DNA from: Microbacterium sp. VKM Ac-2923 | GTDB lineage: Bacteria > Actinomycetota > Actinomycetes > Actinomycetales > Microbacteriaceae | Direction: 5' to 3' | Assembly (NCBI RefSeq): GCF_022815605.1 | Contig: NZ_JALGRP010000001.1 | Span: forward strand, 594,670-658,669 | DNA length: 64,000 nucleotides | Shown: in pieces, positions 1 through 8,458 of the stretch | Layout of the letters: the number at the start of each line of letters is the position of its first letter | How positions within the stretch are numbered: the first letter of the stretch is position 1 | Program-made: the position numbers and the translations under genes | Notes under the pieces: model-generated | Seen by the model: the letters and a program-made list of their open reading frames with translations, nothing else | Databases searched by the model: none | What the model was told of the DNA's origin: nothing

Positions 1-184
1 GGCTGATCCCGCCCCGGAACGGCCAATCCCGCCCCAAACGGCGAATCCCGCCCCAACGGCTGATCCCGCCCCGAGCGGCCAATCCCGCCCCAAACGGCGA
101 ATCCGCCCCAACGGCCAATCCCGCCCCAGACGGCGAATCCCGCCCCGGAACGGCCGACCCCTGCCCCAAACGGCTGATCTCACC
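1..184. repeat. Short tandem repeat array (15-bp core)
   Basis: About ten imperfect copies of a 15-bp core, GGCNRATCCCGCCCC, are separated by 3-5 bp spacers such as AAAC or GGAAC. The array runs off the left window edge and degrades near position 184. No gene is visible in it. It lies just upstream of the LacI promoter and could be a simple-sequence expansion. No function can be inferred. Confidence 0.85.
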
Positions 185-261
185 CGCGGCACCCGCGCCA
201 TCCGGGCGCGGCAACCCGGTTGCGGCGAGCCGGACGCATCCTGAGCGAACTCTGCGAGCCC

Positions 262-290
262 TTGTCCCTACTCCTGAACCGGTTTAGAGT
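262..290 (+). promoter_or_regulatory. Promoter of the LacI/sugar operon
   Basis: A -35-like TTGTCC (262-267) and a -10-like TAGAGT (285-290) are separated by exactly 17 bp. The predicted start near 297 leaves a leader of about 40 bases before the LacI start codon. The -10 overlaps the first operator copy, which suggests autorepression. Confidence 0.6.
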
Positions 291-309
291 AAGACCTGAA
301 CCGGTTTAG
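273..309. promoter_or_regulatory. Twin LacI-family operators
   Basis: The 15-mer CCTGAACCGGTTTAG occurs twice, at 273-287 and 295-309. Each copy is centred on the palindrome AACCGGTT with the central CG step typical of LacI-family sites. The centres are 22 bp apart, about two helical turns, so both sites face the same side of the DNA. One overlaps the -10 and the other the probable start point. The regulator encoded at 339 is the obvious ligand. Confidence 0.75.
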
Positions 310-338
310 GCCGAGACCGCGACACGACGAGGTGACGG

Positions 339-1418
339 ATGACGAACGACACGCGACCCACGATCGCCGACGTCGCCCGCCGCGCGGGAGTCAGCAAGGG
401 GCTCGTCTCGTTCGCCCTGAACGGGCGCGCCGGGGTCTCCCCGGAGACGCGGGAGCGCATCCTGTCGGTCGCCGCCGACATGGGGTGGAGCCCGAGCCTG
501 CGCGCGCGCTCGCTGAGCGTCGGTCGGGCGTTCGCGTGCGGACTGGTCATCGGCCGGAGTCCCGACGTCATCGCTGCCGACCCCTTCTTCCCCTCTTTCA
601 TCGCGGGCGTCGAAGACGAGTTCTCGGTCTCGGGGCAGGTGCTCGTGCTCGCCGCGGCCACCCCCGGCCGCCACGAGGAGCAGACCTACCGCGGTCTCGT
701 CGCCGACCGCCGGGTCGATGGCGTCATCCTCTCCGACCTGCGCGCGGGTGACACCCGCGTCGCCCTGGTCGCCGGGCTCGGCATCGCGGCCGTGACGCTC
801 GGCGCACCCGACGTGGAAAGTCCGTTCACGTCGGTCTCCGTCGACGACGGCGCCGGAATCCGCCTCGCGGTCGACCATCTCGCCGAGCTCGGTCACACCG
901 ACATCGCGCACGTCGCCGGTCCGACGGCGATGCTCCACGGCCGCAACCGTGCGGCGGCGTTCGAGGCGGCGGCCGCCGCCCGCGGCATCCGCTCGCGCGT
1001 GGTGTCCACCGACTTCAGCGCCGCGGACGGCGCCCGGGCCACCGACGCCCTTCTGGATGCCGATCGACCGCCGACGGCGATCGTCTATTCCAATGACAAC
1101 ATGGCCATCGCCGGCCTGGGGCGCGCGCAGAGCCGGGGCCTGGTCGTGCCCCGCGACCTGTCGATCACGGGCTTCGACGACGCCGAGATCGGCCGCCACC
1201 TCTTTCCGGCGCTCACCAGCGTCGCCACCGACGCCCGCGGGTGGGGAGCGGCGGCGGCCCGCGCGCTGATCGCGGCCACGACCGGCGCCCCGGCGGAGGA
1301 GCTCGTGCTCCCCGATCCCCGACTGCACGTGCGCTCCTCCACCGGAGCGCCCCCCCGCGTTCCCGCGCGCCGCGTCGCCGCACCGGCGCCGCGGCCCGAC
1401 GGGCCACCCATCGCTTGA
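339..1418 (+). CDS. LacI-family transcriptional regulator
   Basis: A 359-aa one-component repressor. The N-terminal helix-turn-helix (about residues 8-27, TIADVARRAGVSKGLVSFAL) is followed by the hinge and a periplasmic-binding-protein-like effector domain that ends in the usual 'ITGFDDAEIG' region. The start has a GAGGTGA ribosome site a few bases upstream. It is the first gene before a sugar ABC importer and a GH130 enzyme, so it probably senses a sugar handled by them. Twin operators in its own promoter point to autoregulation of the whole operon. The effector is not known. Confidence 0.93.
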   Translation: MTNDTRPTIADVARRAGVSKGLVSFALNGRAGVSPETRERILSVAADMGWSPSLRARSLSVGRAFACGLVIGRSPDVIAADPFFPSFIAGVEDEFSVSGQVLVLAAATPGRHEEQTYRGLVADRRVDGVILSDLRAGDTRVALVAGLGIAAVTLGAPDVESPFTSVSVDDGAGIRLAVDHLAELGHTDIAHVAGPTAMLHGRNRAAAFEAAAAARGIRSRVVSTDFSAADGARATDALLDADRPPTAIVYSNDNMAIAGLGRAQSRGLVVPRDLSITGFDDAEIGRHLFPALTSVATDARGWGAAAARALIAATTGAPAEELVLPDPRLHVRSSTGAPPRVPARRVAAPAPRPDGPPIA

Positions 1419-1458
1419 CGTACCGCGGGAGCACCCCCGCATTCACAAGGAGGAAGAC

Positions 1459-2742
1459 ATGCGACGACGCATTCTCATCACCGCAGCCGCCGCCACCGGC
1501 ATCCTGGCCCTGTCCGCGTGCAGCGGCGGGGGAGGGGGAGCCGGGGGCATGGACGCCCGCGGGGGCATCACCATCTGGTACTCCAACAACGACGCGGAGA
1601 TCGCGTGGGGCGAGCAGATGGTGGAGGCCTGGAACGCCGACCACCCCGACGAGCAGATCACCGCGCAGGAGATCCCGGCGGGCTCTTCGAGCGAGGAGGT
1701 CATCGGGGCCTCGATCACCGCCGGCAACGCCCCGTGCCTCATCTTCAACACCTCGCCCGCCGCGGTACCGGGCTTCCAGCGGCAGGGCGGTCTCGTCAAC
1801 CTGTCGGAGTTCCCCGACGGCGAGCAGTACATCACCGAGCGCAGCGGCGACCTGGCCGACCAGTACCGTTCCGACGACGGCGGCTTCTATCAGCTGCCCT
1901 GGAAGAGCAACCCGGTCATGATCTTCTACAACAAGGACCTCTTCGCCCAGGCCGGCCTCGATCCCGAGAACCCGAAGCTGTCAACGTACGACGAGTTCCT
2001 CGAGACGGCGCGGACGCTCAAGTCGGCAGGGGTCGCCCCGTACGCGATCAACCCGGCGCCCACGAGCGAGTTCTTCCAGTCGTGGTTCGACTTCTACCCG
2101 CTGTACGCCGCCCAGACCGGAGGCACTCAGCTCGTCGAGGACGGCACGGCCACCTTCGCCGACGCGAACGGAGAAGCGGTCGCGGAGTTCTGGCGCACGA
2201 TCTACGGGGAGCAGCTCGCCGGCAACGAGCAGTACCAGGGCGACGCCTTCGCCGACGCGCAGGCCGCGATGGCCATCGTCGGTCCGTGGGCCATCTCGGT
2301 CTACGGCGACAGCGTGAACTGGGGCTCGGTGCCCGTCCCGACGGAGCAGGGCACGTCCGCTGACGAGACGTGGACCTTCAGCGACGCCAAGAACGTCGGC
2401 CTCTTCACCGCGTGCGAGAACAAGGCCACGGCCTGGGACGTGTTGAAGTTCGCCACCAGCGAGGAGCAGGACGGCGAATGGCTGAACGCGACCGGTCAGA
2501 TGCCGCTGCGCCAGGACCTCACCACCGTCTACGCCGACTACTTCTCGGCCAACCCCGCCTACGAGCAGTTCGGCGCCCAGGCGGCCCGCACCGTCGAGGT
2601 GCCGAACGTGCAGAACTCGGTGGAGATCTGGCAGGCGTTCCGCGACGGGTACTCGAAGGCGGTCATCTTCGGCGAGGGCGACGTGTCGTCGTTCCTCTCG
2701 GATGCCAAGACCCAGATCGACCAGCTGGCGGCGGGGAACTGA
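1459..2742 (+). CDS. Sugar ABC transporter substrate-binding lipoprotein
   Basis: A 427-aa extracellular solute-binding protein, family 1. It has a lipoprotein signal peptide with lipobox LSAC (lipidated Cys21) followed by a Gly-rich linker, so it is anchored to the outer face of the membrane. The body shows family features such as 'YYxLPWKSNPVMIFYNKDLF' and 'AMAIVGPWAIS'. AAGGAGG lies 8 bases before the start. The stop is 1 base before the first permease gene. It delivers an oligosaccharide, possibly mannan- or glucan-derived, to the permeases. Confidence 0.92.
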   Translation: MRRRILITAAAATGILALSACSGGGGGAGGMDARGGITIWYSNNDAEIAWGEQMVEAWNADHPDEQITAQEIPAGSSSEEVIGASITAGNAPCLIFNTSPAAVPGFQRQGGLVNLSEFPDGEQYITERSGDLADQYRSDDGGFYQLPWKSNPVMIFYNKDLFAQAGLDPENPKLSTYDEFLETARTLKSAGVAPYAINPAPTSEFFQSWFDFYPLYAAQTGGTQLVEDGTATFADANGEAVAEFWRTIYGEQLAGNEQYQGDAFADAQAAMAIVGPWAISVYGDSVNWGSVPVPTEQGTSADETWTFSDAKNVGLFTACENKATAWDVLKFATSEEQDGEWLNATGQMPLRQDLTTVYADYFSANPAYEQFGAQAARTVEVPNVQNSVEIWQAFRDGYSKAVIFGEGDVSSFLSDAKTQIDQLAAGN

Positions 2743-2743
2743 C

Positions 2744-3718
2744 ATGACCACGTCCGTCGCCGGCACGCCCGGCCGCACCGGGGGCGACCCCGAGCGGCCC
2801 GGTCGTGCGGCGGGTGCGGAGACCGCGACCAAGAAGCGGCGTCGCCCGTTCGGAGCGCAGCCGCTCGGCATCCTGTTCTCCGCCCCGTACCTGATCTTCA
2901 TCGGGGTCGTCTTCGCCTACCCGATCATCTTCGCGGTGTGGATGTCGTTCCACGACTACTTCTTCACCGCCCCCGGCGCCAACGTCGACCGACCCTTCGT
3001 CGGGTTCGACAACTACGTCACCGCCCTCACAGACCCGGCCGTCTGGCGCGCGTTCGGCAACGTCGGGATCTTCCTGCTCATCAACGTGCCGCTGACGGTG
3101 GTGCTGTCGATTCTGCTGGCCACGGCGCTCGACCGCGTGGCGCGAGCCCGCGCCTTCTTCCGCGTCGCGTTCTACGTGCCCTACGTCACGGCATCCGTCG
3201 CCGTCGTCGCCGTGTGGCTGTTCCTGTTCTCGAACACGGGACTGGTCAACAACGTTCTCGGACCTCTCGCGCCGAGCCCGTCGTGGCTGGTCAACTCGGC
3301 ACTCGCGATGCCGACGATCGCGCTGTTCGTCACGTGGAAGGGGTTGGGGTTCTACATCCTGCTCTACCTCGCGGCGCTGCAGAACGTGCAGCGCGAGCTG
3401 TACGAGTCGGTCGCCGTCGACGGGGGCGGTCGCATCCGCCAGTTCTTCGCGGTAACCGTGCCGGGTGTGCGGCCGGCGACGTTCCTCGTCGTCCTGCTGT
3501 CGACGATCACGGGCGCGAACCTCTTCACCGAGCCGTACCTGCTCACCAGCGGCGGCGGGCCCAACGGCGCGTCCACCTCTCCCGTGCTGCTGATCTACCA
3601 GAAGGGCATCGAGCAGCAGAACCCCGACGTGGCCGCGGCCATCGGCGTGGTGCTGATCATGTTCGTGCTCGTCATCGCGCTGCTGCAGCGCCGATTCGTC
3701 GGAAGGGAAGAGTCGTGA
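2744..3718 (+). CDS. Sugar ABC transporter permease (MalF-like)
   Basis: A 324-aa inner-membrane permease with about six membrane segments after a charged cytoplasmic N-terminus. The EAA loop that contacts the ATPase is at about residues 218-240 (ESVAVDGGGRIRQFF, then a Pro). The start at 2744 sits directly behind the binding-protein stop. An upstream in-frame ATG at 2702 lies inside the previous gene and is unlikely. Its stop overlaps the GTG of the second permease. No ATPase gene is in the operon, so a shared MsmX-type ATPase elsewhere is expected. Confidence 0.93.
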   Translation: MTTSVAGTPGRTGGDPERPGRAAGAETATKKRRRPFGAQPLGILFSAPYLIFIGVVFAYPIIFAVWMSFHDYFFTAPGANVDRPFVGFDNYVTALTDPAVWRAFGNVGIFLLINVPLTVVLSILLATALDRVARARAFFRVAFYVPYVTASVAVVAVWLFLFSNTGLVNNVLGPLAPSPSWLVNSALAMPTIALFVTWKGLGFYILLYLAALQNVQRELYESVAVDGGGRIRQFFAVTVPGVRPATFLVVLLSTITGANLFTEPYLLTSGGGPNGASTSPVLLIYQKGIEQQNPDVAAAIGVVLIMFVLVIALLQRRFVGREES

Positions 3719-4542
3719 GAAGCAAGATCGCCACCTACGGCATCCTCACCGTCGGCGCGCTCGCCTTTCTGTTCCCCTTCTACTACATGGTGATCGGGTC
3801 TCTGCAGACGAGCCCCGACACCTCGATCGGCGGTGCCTTCCCGCACCCGTCGAACCTGACGGTGGAGAACTACACCGCGATCGACGGGCGCATCAACCTG
3901 CTGCAGGGTCTCGCCAATTCCGGGATCTTCACCGGCGGCGTCATCCTCGGCACGATCGTGTTCGGGGTGCTCGCCGGGTACTCCCTCGCGGTGCTGAAGT
4001 GGCGCGGGCGCTCGGCGACCTTCGCGCTGGTGCTCCTGGTACAGGTGATCCCGTTCCAGCTGCTGATGATCCCGCTCTACGTCATGATCGCCCGCGACTA
4101 CGGCCTGAGCGACAGCTACCTCGGCATGATCCTTCCGTTCTTCATCAACTCCACCGCGGTCGTGATCTTCCGGCAGTACTTCCTGCAGCTGCCCCAGGAG
4201 CTGTTCGACGCCGCACGCATCGACGGCGCGGGGGAGTTCCGGCTGCTGTGGAACGTCGCGCTGCCCCTGGTGCGCCCGGCGTTGCTGACCGTGGTGCTGC
4301 TGACCTTCATCGGCCCGTGGAACGAATTCCTCTGGCCGTTCCTCATCACGAAGGAAGCGGCGATGCAGCCCCTGGCGGTCTCGCTCGCCAACTTCATCTC
4401 CACCATCGCCGCCAGCACGTCCAACCCCTTCGGCGCGATGATGGCCGGCGCCGTCGTGCTGGCCGCCCCCGCAGTGGCGCTGTTCCTGATCTTCCAGCGC
4501 TACTTCACCTCGAACGACCTCGGATCCGGAGTGAAAGGATGA
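3715..4542 (+). CDS. Sugar ABC transporter permease (MalG-like)
   Basis: A 275-aa membrane permease with six predicted helices. The EAA motif is at about residues 162-190 (ELFDAARIDGAGEFRLLW). The start is a GTG overlapping the upstream stop (GTGA) with GGAAGGGA as ribosome site. The stop overlaps the ATG of the GH130 gene, so the four genes are translationally coupled. It forms the heterodimeric channel with the upstream permease. Confidence 0.93.
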   Translation: MRSKIATYGILTVGALAFLFPFYYMVIGSLQTSPDTSIGGAFPHPSNLTVENYTAIDGRINLLQGLANSGIFTGGVILGTIVFGVLAGYSLAVLKWRGRSATFALVLLVQVIPFQLLMIPLYVMIARDYGLSDSYLGMILPFFINSTAVVIFRQYFLQLPQELFDAARIDGAGEFRLLWNVALPLVRPALLTVVLLTFIGPWNEFLWPFLITKEAAMQPLAVSLANFISTIAASTSNPFGAMMAGAVVLAAPAVALFLIFQRYFTSNDLGSGVKG

Positions 4543-5612
4543 CAATGACCCCCGCATCCCCCGTCCCCTACCGCCTCACGCGCGTCGGGGTGGTGATGAC
4601 CCCCGAGCCCGGCAACCCCGACGAGGCGGAGGGCGTGCTCAATCCGGCATCCGGTCGTGGTCCCGACGGCCGTCTGTACCTCCTGCCGCGTCTCGTGTCG
4701 GAGGGCAACGTCTCGCGCGTGGGCCTGGCCCGCGTCGTCGTCGAGGACGGCGTGCCCGTCTCGGTCGAACGCGAGGGGGTCGTCCTCGCCCCAGACCGCG
4801 GGTGGGAGCGCGGCGCCGACAACGCCGGGACCGAGGATCCGCGCACGACGTGGATCGAGGCCCTCGGCCTGCACGTCATGACCTACGTCGCCTACGGCCC
4901 GCTCGGGCCGCGCACCGCAGTCGCCGTGTCGGACGACCTGCGCGAGTGGCGACGGTTGGGTCCGGTGCTGTTCCGGTACCAGGAGGACCTCGACATGGAC
5001 CTCAACCTGTTCCACAACAAGGACACGGTGTTCTTCCCGGAGCCCGTGACGGCGCCCGACGGCACCGAGGCGCTCGCCGTGCTGCATCGCCCGATGTGGG
5101 ACCTCGGCGAGACCAAGCCCGGACAGGGGGTGCGCGTGCCGGCCGGGGTGGAAGACGAGCGGCAGTCGATCTGGATCAGCTACGTGCCCCTCGCGGCCGT
5201 CCGCGACGACCTCTCGGCGCTGACCCTGTGGGGCCAGCACCACTTCGTCGCGGGACCGGAGTTCGCCTTCGAGGAGCTCAAGATCGGCGGCGGTCCGCCG
5301 CCGCTGCGCATCCCCGAGGGGTGGCTCGTGCTGCACCACGGGGTGACCGGCGTCATCGACGGCGCCTTCTCGCAGCAGCAGAAGGTCAACTACGCAGCCG
5401 GGGCTTTGATCCTGGATGCCACCGACCCCCGTCGAGTGCTCGCCCGCACGCCCGAGCCGCTGCTGGCCCCCGAGACCGACGACGAGCGCAGCGGGATCGT
5501 GCCCAACGTCGTGTTCCCCACCGCGATCGAGGAGATCGACGGCCGCCACTTCGTGTTCTACGGCATGGCCGACTCCAAGATCGGCGTCGCCCTGCTCGAG
5601 CGCACGGACTGA
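4539..5612 (+). CDS. GH130-type glycoside phosphorylase/hydrolase
   Basis: A 357-aa cytoplasmic five-bladed beta-propeller enzyme of the GH130 type, whose members phosphorolyse or hydrolyse beta-mannosidic linkages. Recognisable motifs are 'TEDPRTTW', the 'LFHNKD' strand and 'KIGGGPPPLR' followed by 'WLVLHHGV', which line the active site in this family. The length fits. The ATGA overlap with the permease gene makes it the operon's intracellular enzyme for the imported sugar. Whether it is a phosphorylase or hydrolase, and its exact substrate, cannot be read from the sequence. Confidence 0.85.
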   Translation: MTMTPASPVPYRLTRVGVVMTPEPGNPDEAEGVLNPASGRGPDGRLYLLPRLVSEGNVSRVGLARVVVEDGVPVSVEREGVVLAPDRGWERGADNAGTEDPRTTWIEALGLHVMTYVAYGPLGPRTAVAVSDDLREWRRLGPVLFRYQEDLDMDLNLFHNKDTVFFPEPVTAPDGTEALAVLHRPMWDLGETKPGQGVRVPAGVEDERQSIWISYVPLAAVRDDLSALTLWGQHHFVAGPEFAFEELKIGGGPPPLRIPEGWLVLHHGVTGVIDGAFSQQQKVNYAAGALILDATDPRRVLARTPEPLLAPETDDERSGIVPNVVFPTAIEEIDGRHFVFYGMADSKIGVALLERTD

Positions 5613-5617
5613 CCGAT

Positions 5618-5655
5618 CCGCCGCGCCCGATGCCGTGGTGGCGCGGGCGCGGCGG
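5618..5655 (+). terminator. Terminator after the sugar operon
   Basis: A 12-bp perfect stem (CCGCCGCGCCCG at 5618-5629, its complement at 5644-5655) with a 14-base loop begins 6 bases after the GH130 stop. There is no clear T-tract, as is usual in high-GC actinobacteria. Confidence 0.6.
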
Positions 5656-5699
5656 GCCTTCCCCGTCCGCGCGGCTCGTCGCTCCGGGCGGGTCGCCGC

Positions 5700-5957
5700 C
5701 GGGGCGAACGCAACGGTCGCCGCCGCCCGGCAGGGTCGACGCAACGGTCGCTGCCGGCCGGCGGGGCGAGCACAACCCGCGCCGCCGAAGCGGCAGCGCG
5801 AGCACAACGGTCTCCGCCGAAGCGGCGGCGGGAACGCAACGGTCGCCGCCGACCCGGCAGGGCGAACACAACGCAGGAGATTCCGCCCCGCGGCATCCGC
5901 TCACCGCGGAATTCCGCGATCCGCCCTTACGCGAAGAGCAGATCTCCTGCATCCTGT
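5700..5957. repeat. GCAACGGTCGCCG repeats and a decayed IR element
   Basis: The gap between the GH130 gene and the secreted protein (5613-5980) contains four or more imperfect copies of a unit built on GCAACGGTCGCCGCC and CGGCAGGGCGA. Near its end is ACACAACGCAGGAG (5866-5879) with a degenerate partner TCCTGCATCCTGT (5945-5957). This looks like a decayed copy of the 82-84 bp inverted-repeat element found elsewhere in the window. No coding signal is evident. Confidence 0.6.
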
Positions 5958-5980
5958 ACCTCCATCGAAAGGAACCCCCC

Positions 5981-7969
5981 ATGAACGCACGACGAAGTGC
6001 GCGCATCTCGGCGGTGCTGAGCGCCGCCGCCCTCGCGGTGACGCTGACGGCCGTCCCGGCCGCGGCGGCCTCCCCGTCGCCCGGAGCGTTGACGAACCTC
6101 GACCACCTCGACTTCTTGCTCGACGAGGCCACGCCGCCCGCCGAGGTCGCGGGTCACTCGACCTACCGCCAGGCGGAAGAACCCACGCTGCTCGCCCCCT
6201 GGACCTACGCCGACGCCCGCGACGGTGGCACCTTCGAGCGCGTGGGCGGCGGTCCGCTCGACCCCGCCACCGGCGACTGGGCGCAGGGCGCCTACAACGC
6301 CGACGACAACACCCGCGCCGCCGTCGTGTACACGCGGCACTGGGAACTGACCGGCGACGCCGAGAGCCGCCGGAAGGCCTACGAGCTGCTCCGCACCGTC
6401 GCCTACCACCAGACCACCGACGGCCCCTCCGCCGGGAACGTCGTGCTGTGGATGCAACCCGACGGCGACCTCAACCCCTCGGCGGAGCCCGTCGAGCTGC
6501 CCGACCCCTCCGACTCCGGACTGAGCTACTGGACGGCGCGCACGGTGTGGGCGCTGGGCGAGGGCTACGCCGCTTTCGTCGACGACGACCCCGCCTTCGC
6601 CGCCTTCCTGAGGGACCGTCTCGCGCTGTCGCGCGGGGCGATCGAGCGCGATGCCCTGTCGAAGTACGGCCAGTTCGTCGAGGCCGACGGCAAGAAGGTG
6701 CCCGCGTGGCTCATCGTCGACGGGGCGGATGCCACGGCCGAAGCCGTTCTCGGACTCGTCGCCGCCGTGAAGGCGGGCGACGACACCTCTGCCACCGCGG
6801 CGCGTCGACTCGCCGAGGGCATCGCCGCCATGGCATCCGGATCCACCCGTCAGTGGCCGTACGGCGCCGTCCTGCCGTGGGCGCAGTCTCCCGCGATCTG
6901 GCACGCGTGGGGCTCGCAGATGCCCGCCGCGCTCGCCGTGGCCGGTGACCTGTTCGACGATGACGCGCTCGTGCAGCCGGCGATCACGGATGCCACGGGC
7001 TTCACCACGACGCTGCTCACCGCGGGCGGACCCGACAACGGCTGGAACCCCAGCCCCACCGACCGGGTGCAGATCGCGTACGGTGCCGACTCGCGCGTGC
7101 AGTCGCTGCTCGCCCTCGCCGACACGACGGGCTCCGCCGCGTTCGCGGAACTGGCCGGGATGCAAGCCGCGTGGTTCTTCGGCGCCAACCACGCCGGGGC
7201 GCGCATGTACGACCGCTCGACCGGAGTGACCTTCGACGGTCTGCAGCCCGACGGCACCGTGAACCGCAACAGCGGAGCCGAATCGACGATCCACGGTCTG
7301 CTCACCGCCCTCGCACTCGACGCGCACCCCGCGGTCGCCGAGCGGGCAACGGCCCTCACCTCCGTCGACAACCGCGTCGGGCTCACCTACGTCGAGGCCG
7401 AGGATGCCACGCGCACCGACGGTGCCGTCTTCACGCCGGAGTCGTCGTGGACGGGGGAGTCGAGCTGGTCGGGAGACGCCCTGACGCTCCAGCCGCGGCA
7501 GACCGCGACCTGGGACATCGGAGCCTCCGACACGCGCCGCTGGATCGAGCCGGTGGTCTGGACCCGCCCCGGTGAGAAGACGCAATCGACCTGGCGCAGC
7601 GGCGGTCTGCTGAGCGTCACCGGCCCTGCCCAGGGGATCTCGCCCACGCCCGGGGCACTGCTGCCGTACGCCCTCACGGCCCCCGAGTCGGGGTCCGAGG
7701 TGCGGGTACGCGCTGTACGCGGAGAGCTCACCCTCGACGGGATCATCGTGCGGCCGTGGATCTCACGGCTGGTGCTCGGCGGCGACGCGCGCAGCGAGCT
7801 CGTGCACTCGAGCGCGATCGCGCCGCAGCGCACGACGATCGGTGCCGACGGCATCCCCTCGAGGGTGAACGTGTACGACGCCTCGGGTTCGCTCGTGCGC
7901 ACCACCTCGTCGACCGGCTCGGTCAGTGTGATCGTGCCCGCGGGCGGCTTCGCGATCGCGCAGGGCTGA
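5981..7969 (+). CDS. Secreted alpha/alpha-barrel-like protein, putative glycosidase
   Basis: A 662-aa exported protein with a Sec signal peptide (about residues 1-30, hydrophobic core then VPAAAAS). The middle, residues 30 to about 460, consists of paired helices with aromatic and acidic patches such as YNADDNTRAAVVY, LSYWTARTVWALGEGY and NSGAESTIHGLL. This resembles six-hairpin (alpha/alpha)6 glycosidase folds. A C-terminal beta-rich portion could be a carbohydrate-binding-like domain. AAAGGA precedes the start. The gene follows the importer operon on the same strand, which suggests it releases the imported oligosaccharide. I cannot assign a GH family or catalytic residues. Confidence 0.7.
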   Translation: MNARRSARISAVLSAAALAVTLTAVPAAAASPSPGALTNLDHLDFLLDEATPPAEVAGHSTYRQAEEPTLLAPWTYADARDGGTFERVGGGPLDPATGDWAQGAYNADDNTRAAVVYTRHWELTGDAESRRKAYELLRTVAYHQTTDGPSAGNVVLWMQPDGDLNPSAEPVELPDPSDSGLSYWTARTVWALGEGYAAFVDDDPAFAAFLRDRLALSRGAIERDALSKYGQFVEADGKKVPAWLIVDGADATAEAVLGLVAAVKAGDDTSATAARRLAEGIAAMASGSTRQWPYGAVLPWAQSPAIWHAWGSQMPAALAVAGDLFDDDALVQPAITDATGFTTTLLTAGGPDNGWNPSPTDRVQIAYGADSRVQSLLALADTTGSAAFAELAGMQAAWFFGANHAGARMYDRSTGVTFDGLQPDGTVNRNSGAESTIHGLLTALALDAHPAVAERATALTSVDNRVGLTYVEAEDATRTDGAVFTPESSWTGESSWSGDALTLQPRQTATWDIGASDTRRWIEPVVWTRPGEKTQSTWRSGGLLSVTGPAQGISPTPGALLPYALTAPESGSEVRVRAVRGELTLDGIIVRPWISRLVLGGDARSELVHSSAIAPQRTTIGADGIPSRVNVYDASGSLVRTTSSTGSVSVIVPAGGFAIAQG

Positions 7970-7981
7970 GCGCGAACGCGA

Positions 7982-8013
7982 CGGCGGCCGGGTCCTGCGT
8001 GGCCCGGCCGCCG
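7982..8013 (+). terminator. Terminator of the secreted-protein gene
   Basis: A perfect 11-bp GC stem (CGGCGGCCGGG at 7982-7992, complement at 8003-8013) with a 10-base loop starts 13 bases after the stop codon. Confidence 0.75.
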
Positions 8014-8230
8014 TGTCGTGGGGCCAGGCCGGTCGCGGGGCCCGGCCGCGTGTCGTGGGGCCAGGCCGGCGTGTCGTAGGGACCCGGCCGGCGTGTCGTG
8101 GGGACCCGGCCGGTCGTGGGGGCCAGGCCTGCGTGTCGCGGGGCCCGGCCGCGTGTCGTGGGGCCAGGCCGGCGTGTCGTAGGGACCCGGCCGGCGTGTG
8201 GGGCGGGGTCGGGCGGGGGTGCGCCGTCGT
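8014..8230. repeat. GC-rich tandem repeats with a 63-bp perfect duplication
   Basis: Imperfect units of GTGTCGTGGGGCCAGGCCGG and GTGTCGTAGGGACCCGGCCG alternate through this stretch. A 63-bp block is repeated without error at 8034-8096 and 8137-8199 (offset 103 bp). It follows the terminator of the secreted protein. The remainder up to 8458 is GC-rich with no recognisable gene. Confidence 0.85.
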
Positions 8231-8458
8231 GTCGGCACGGGGCCGTCGTGTCGGGCGCGGGGAGGCGGGGGACGCGCGGGGAGAGGAGGGGATCGGGCCG
8301 GGGAGGATGCTGGGGCGTCGGGCGATCCTCCGCTCGCAGAATCTCCTCCCGTGGCGGCCGCCGGTCGGGCCCCTCGCCGAACAAGGGCGTGACCCGCCGG
8401 AACGGCCATGTCCGATTTCCGCCGGTCGATGTCGGAGGTCGGTGGCAGAGTGGATGCC

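Noticed and set aside
4802..5980. Long N-terminal extension of the secreted protein (start at 4802)
   Set aside because: The extension runs out of frame through the GH130 gene and an Arg-rich repeat tract. The ATG at 5981 has a ribosome site and begins a perfect signal peptide.
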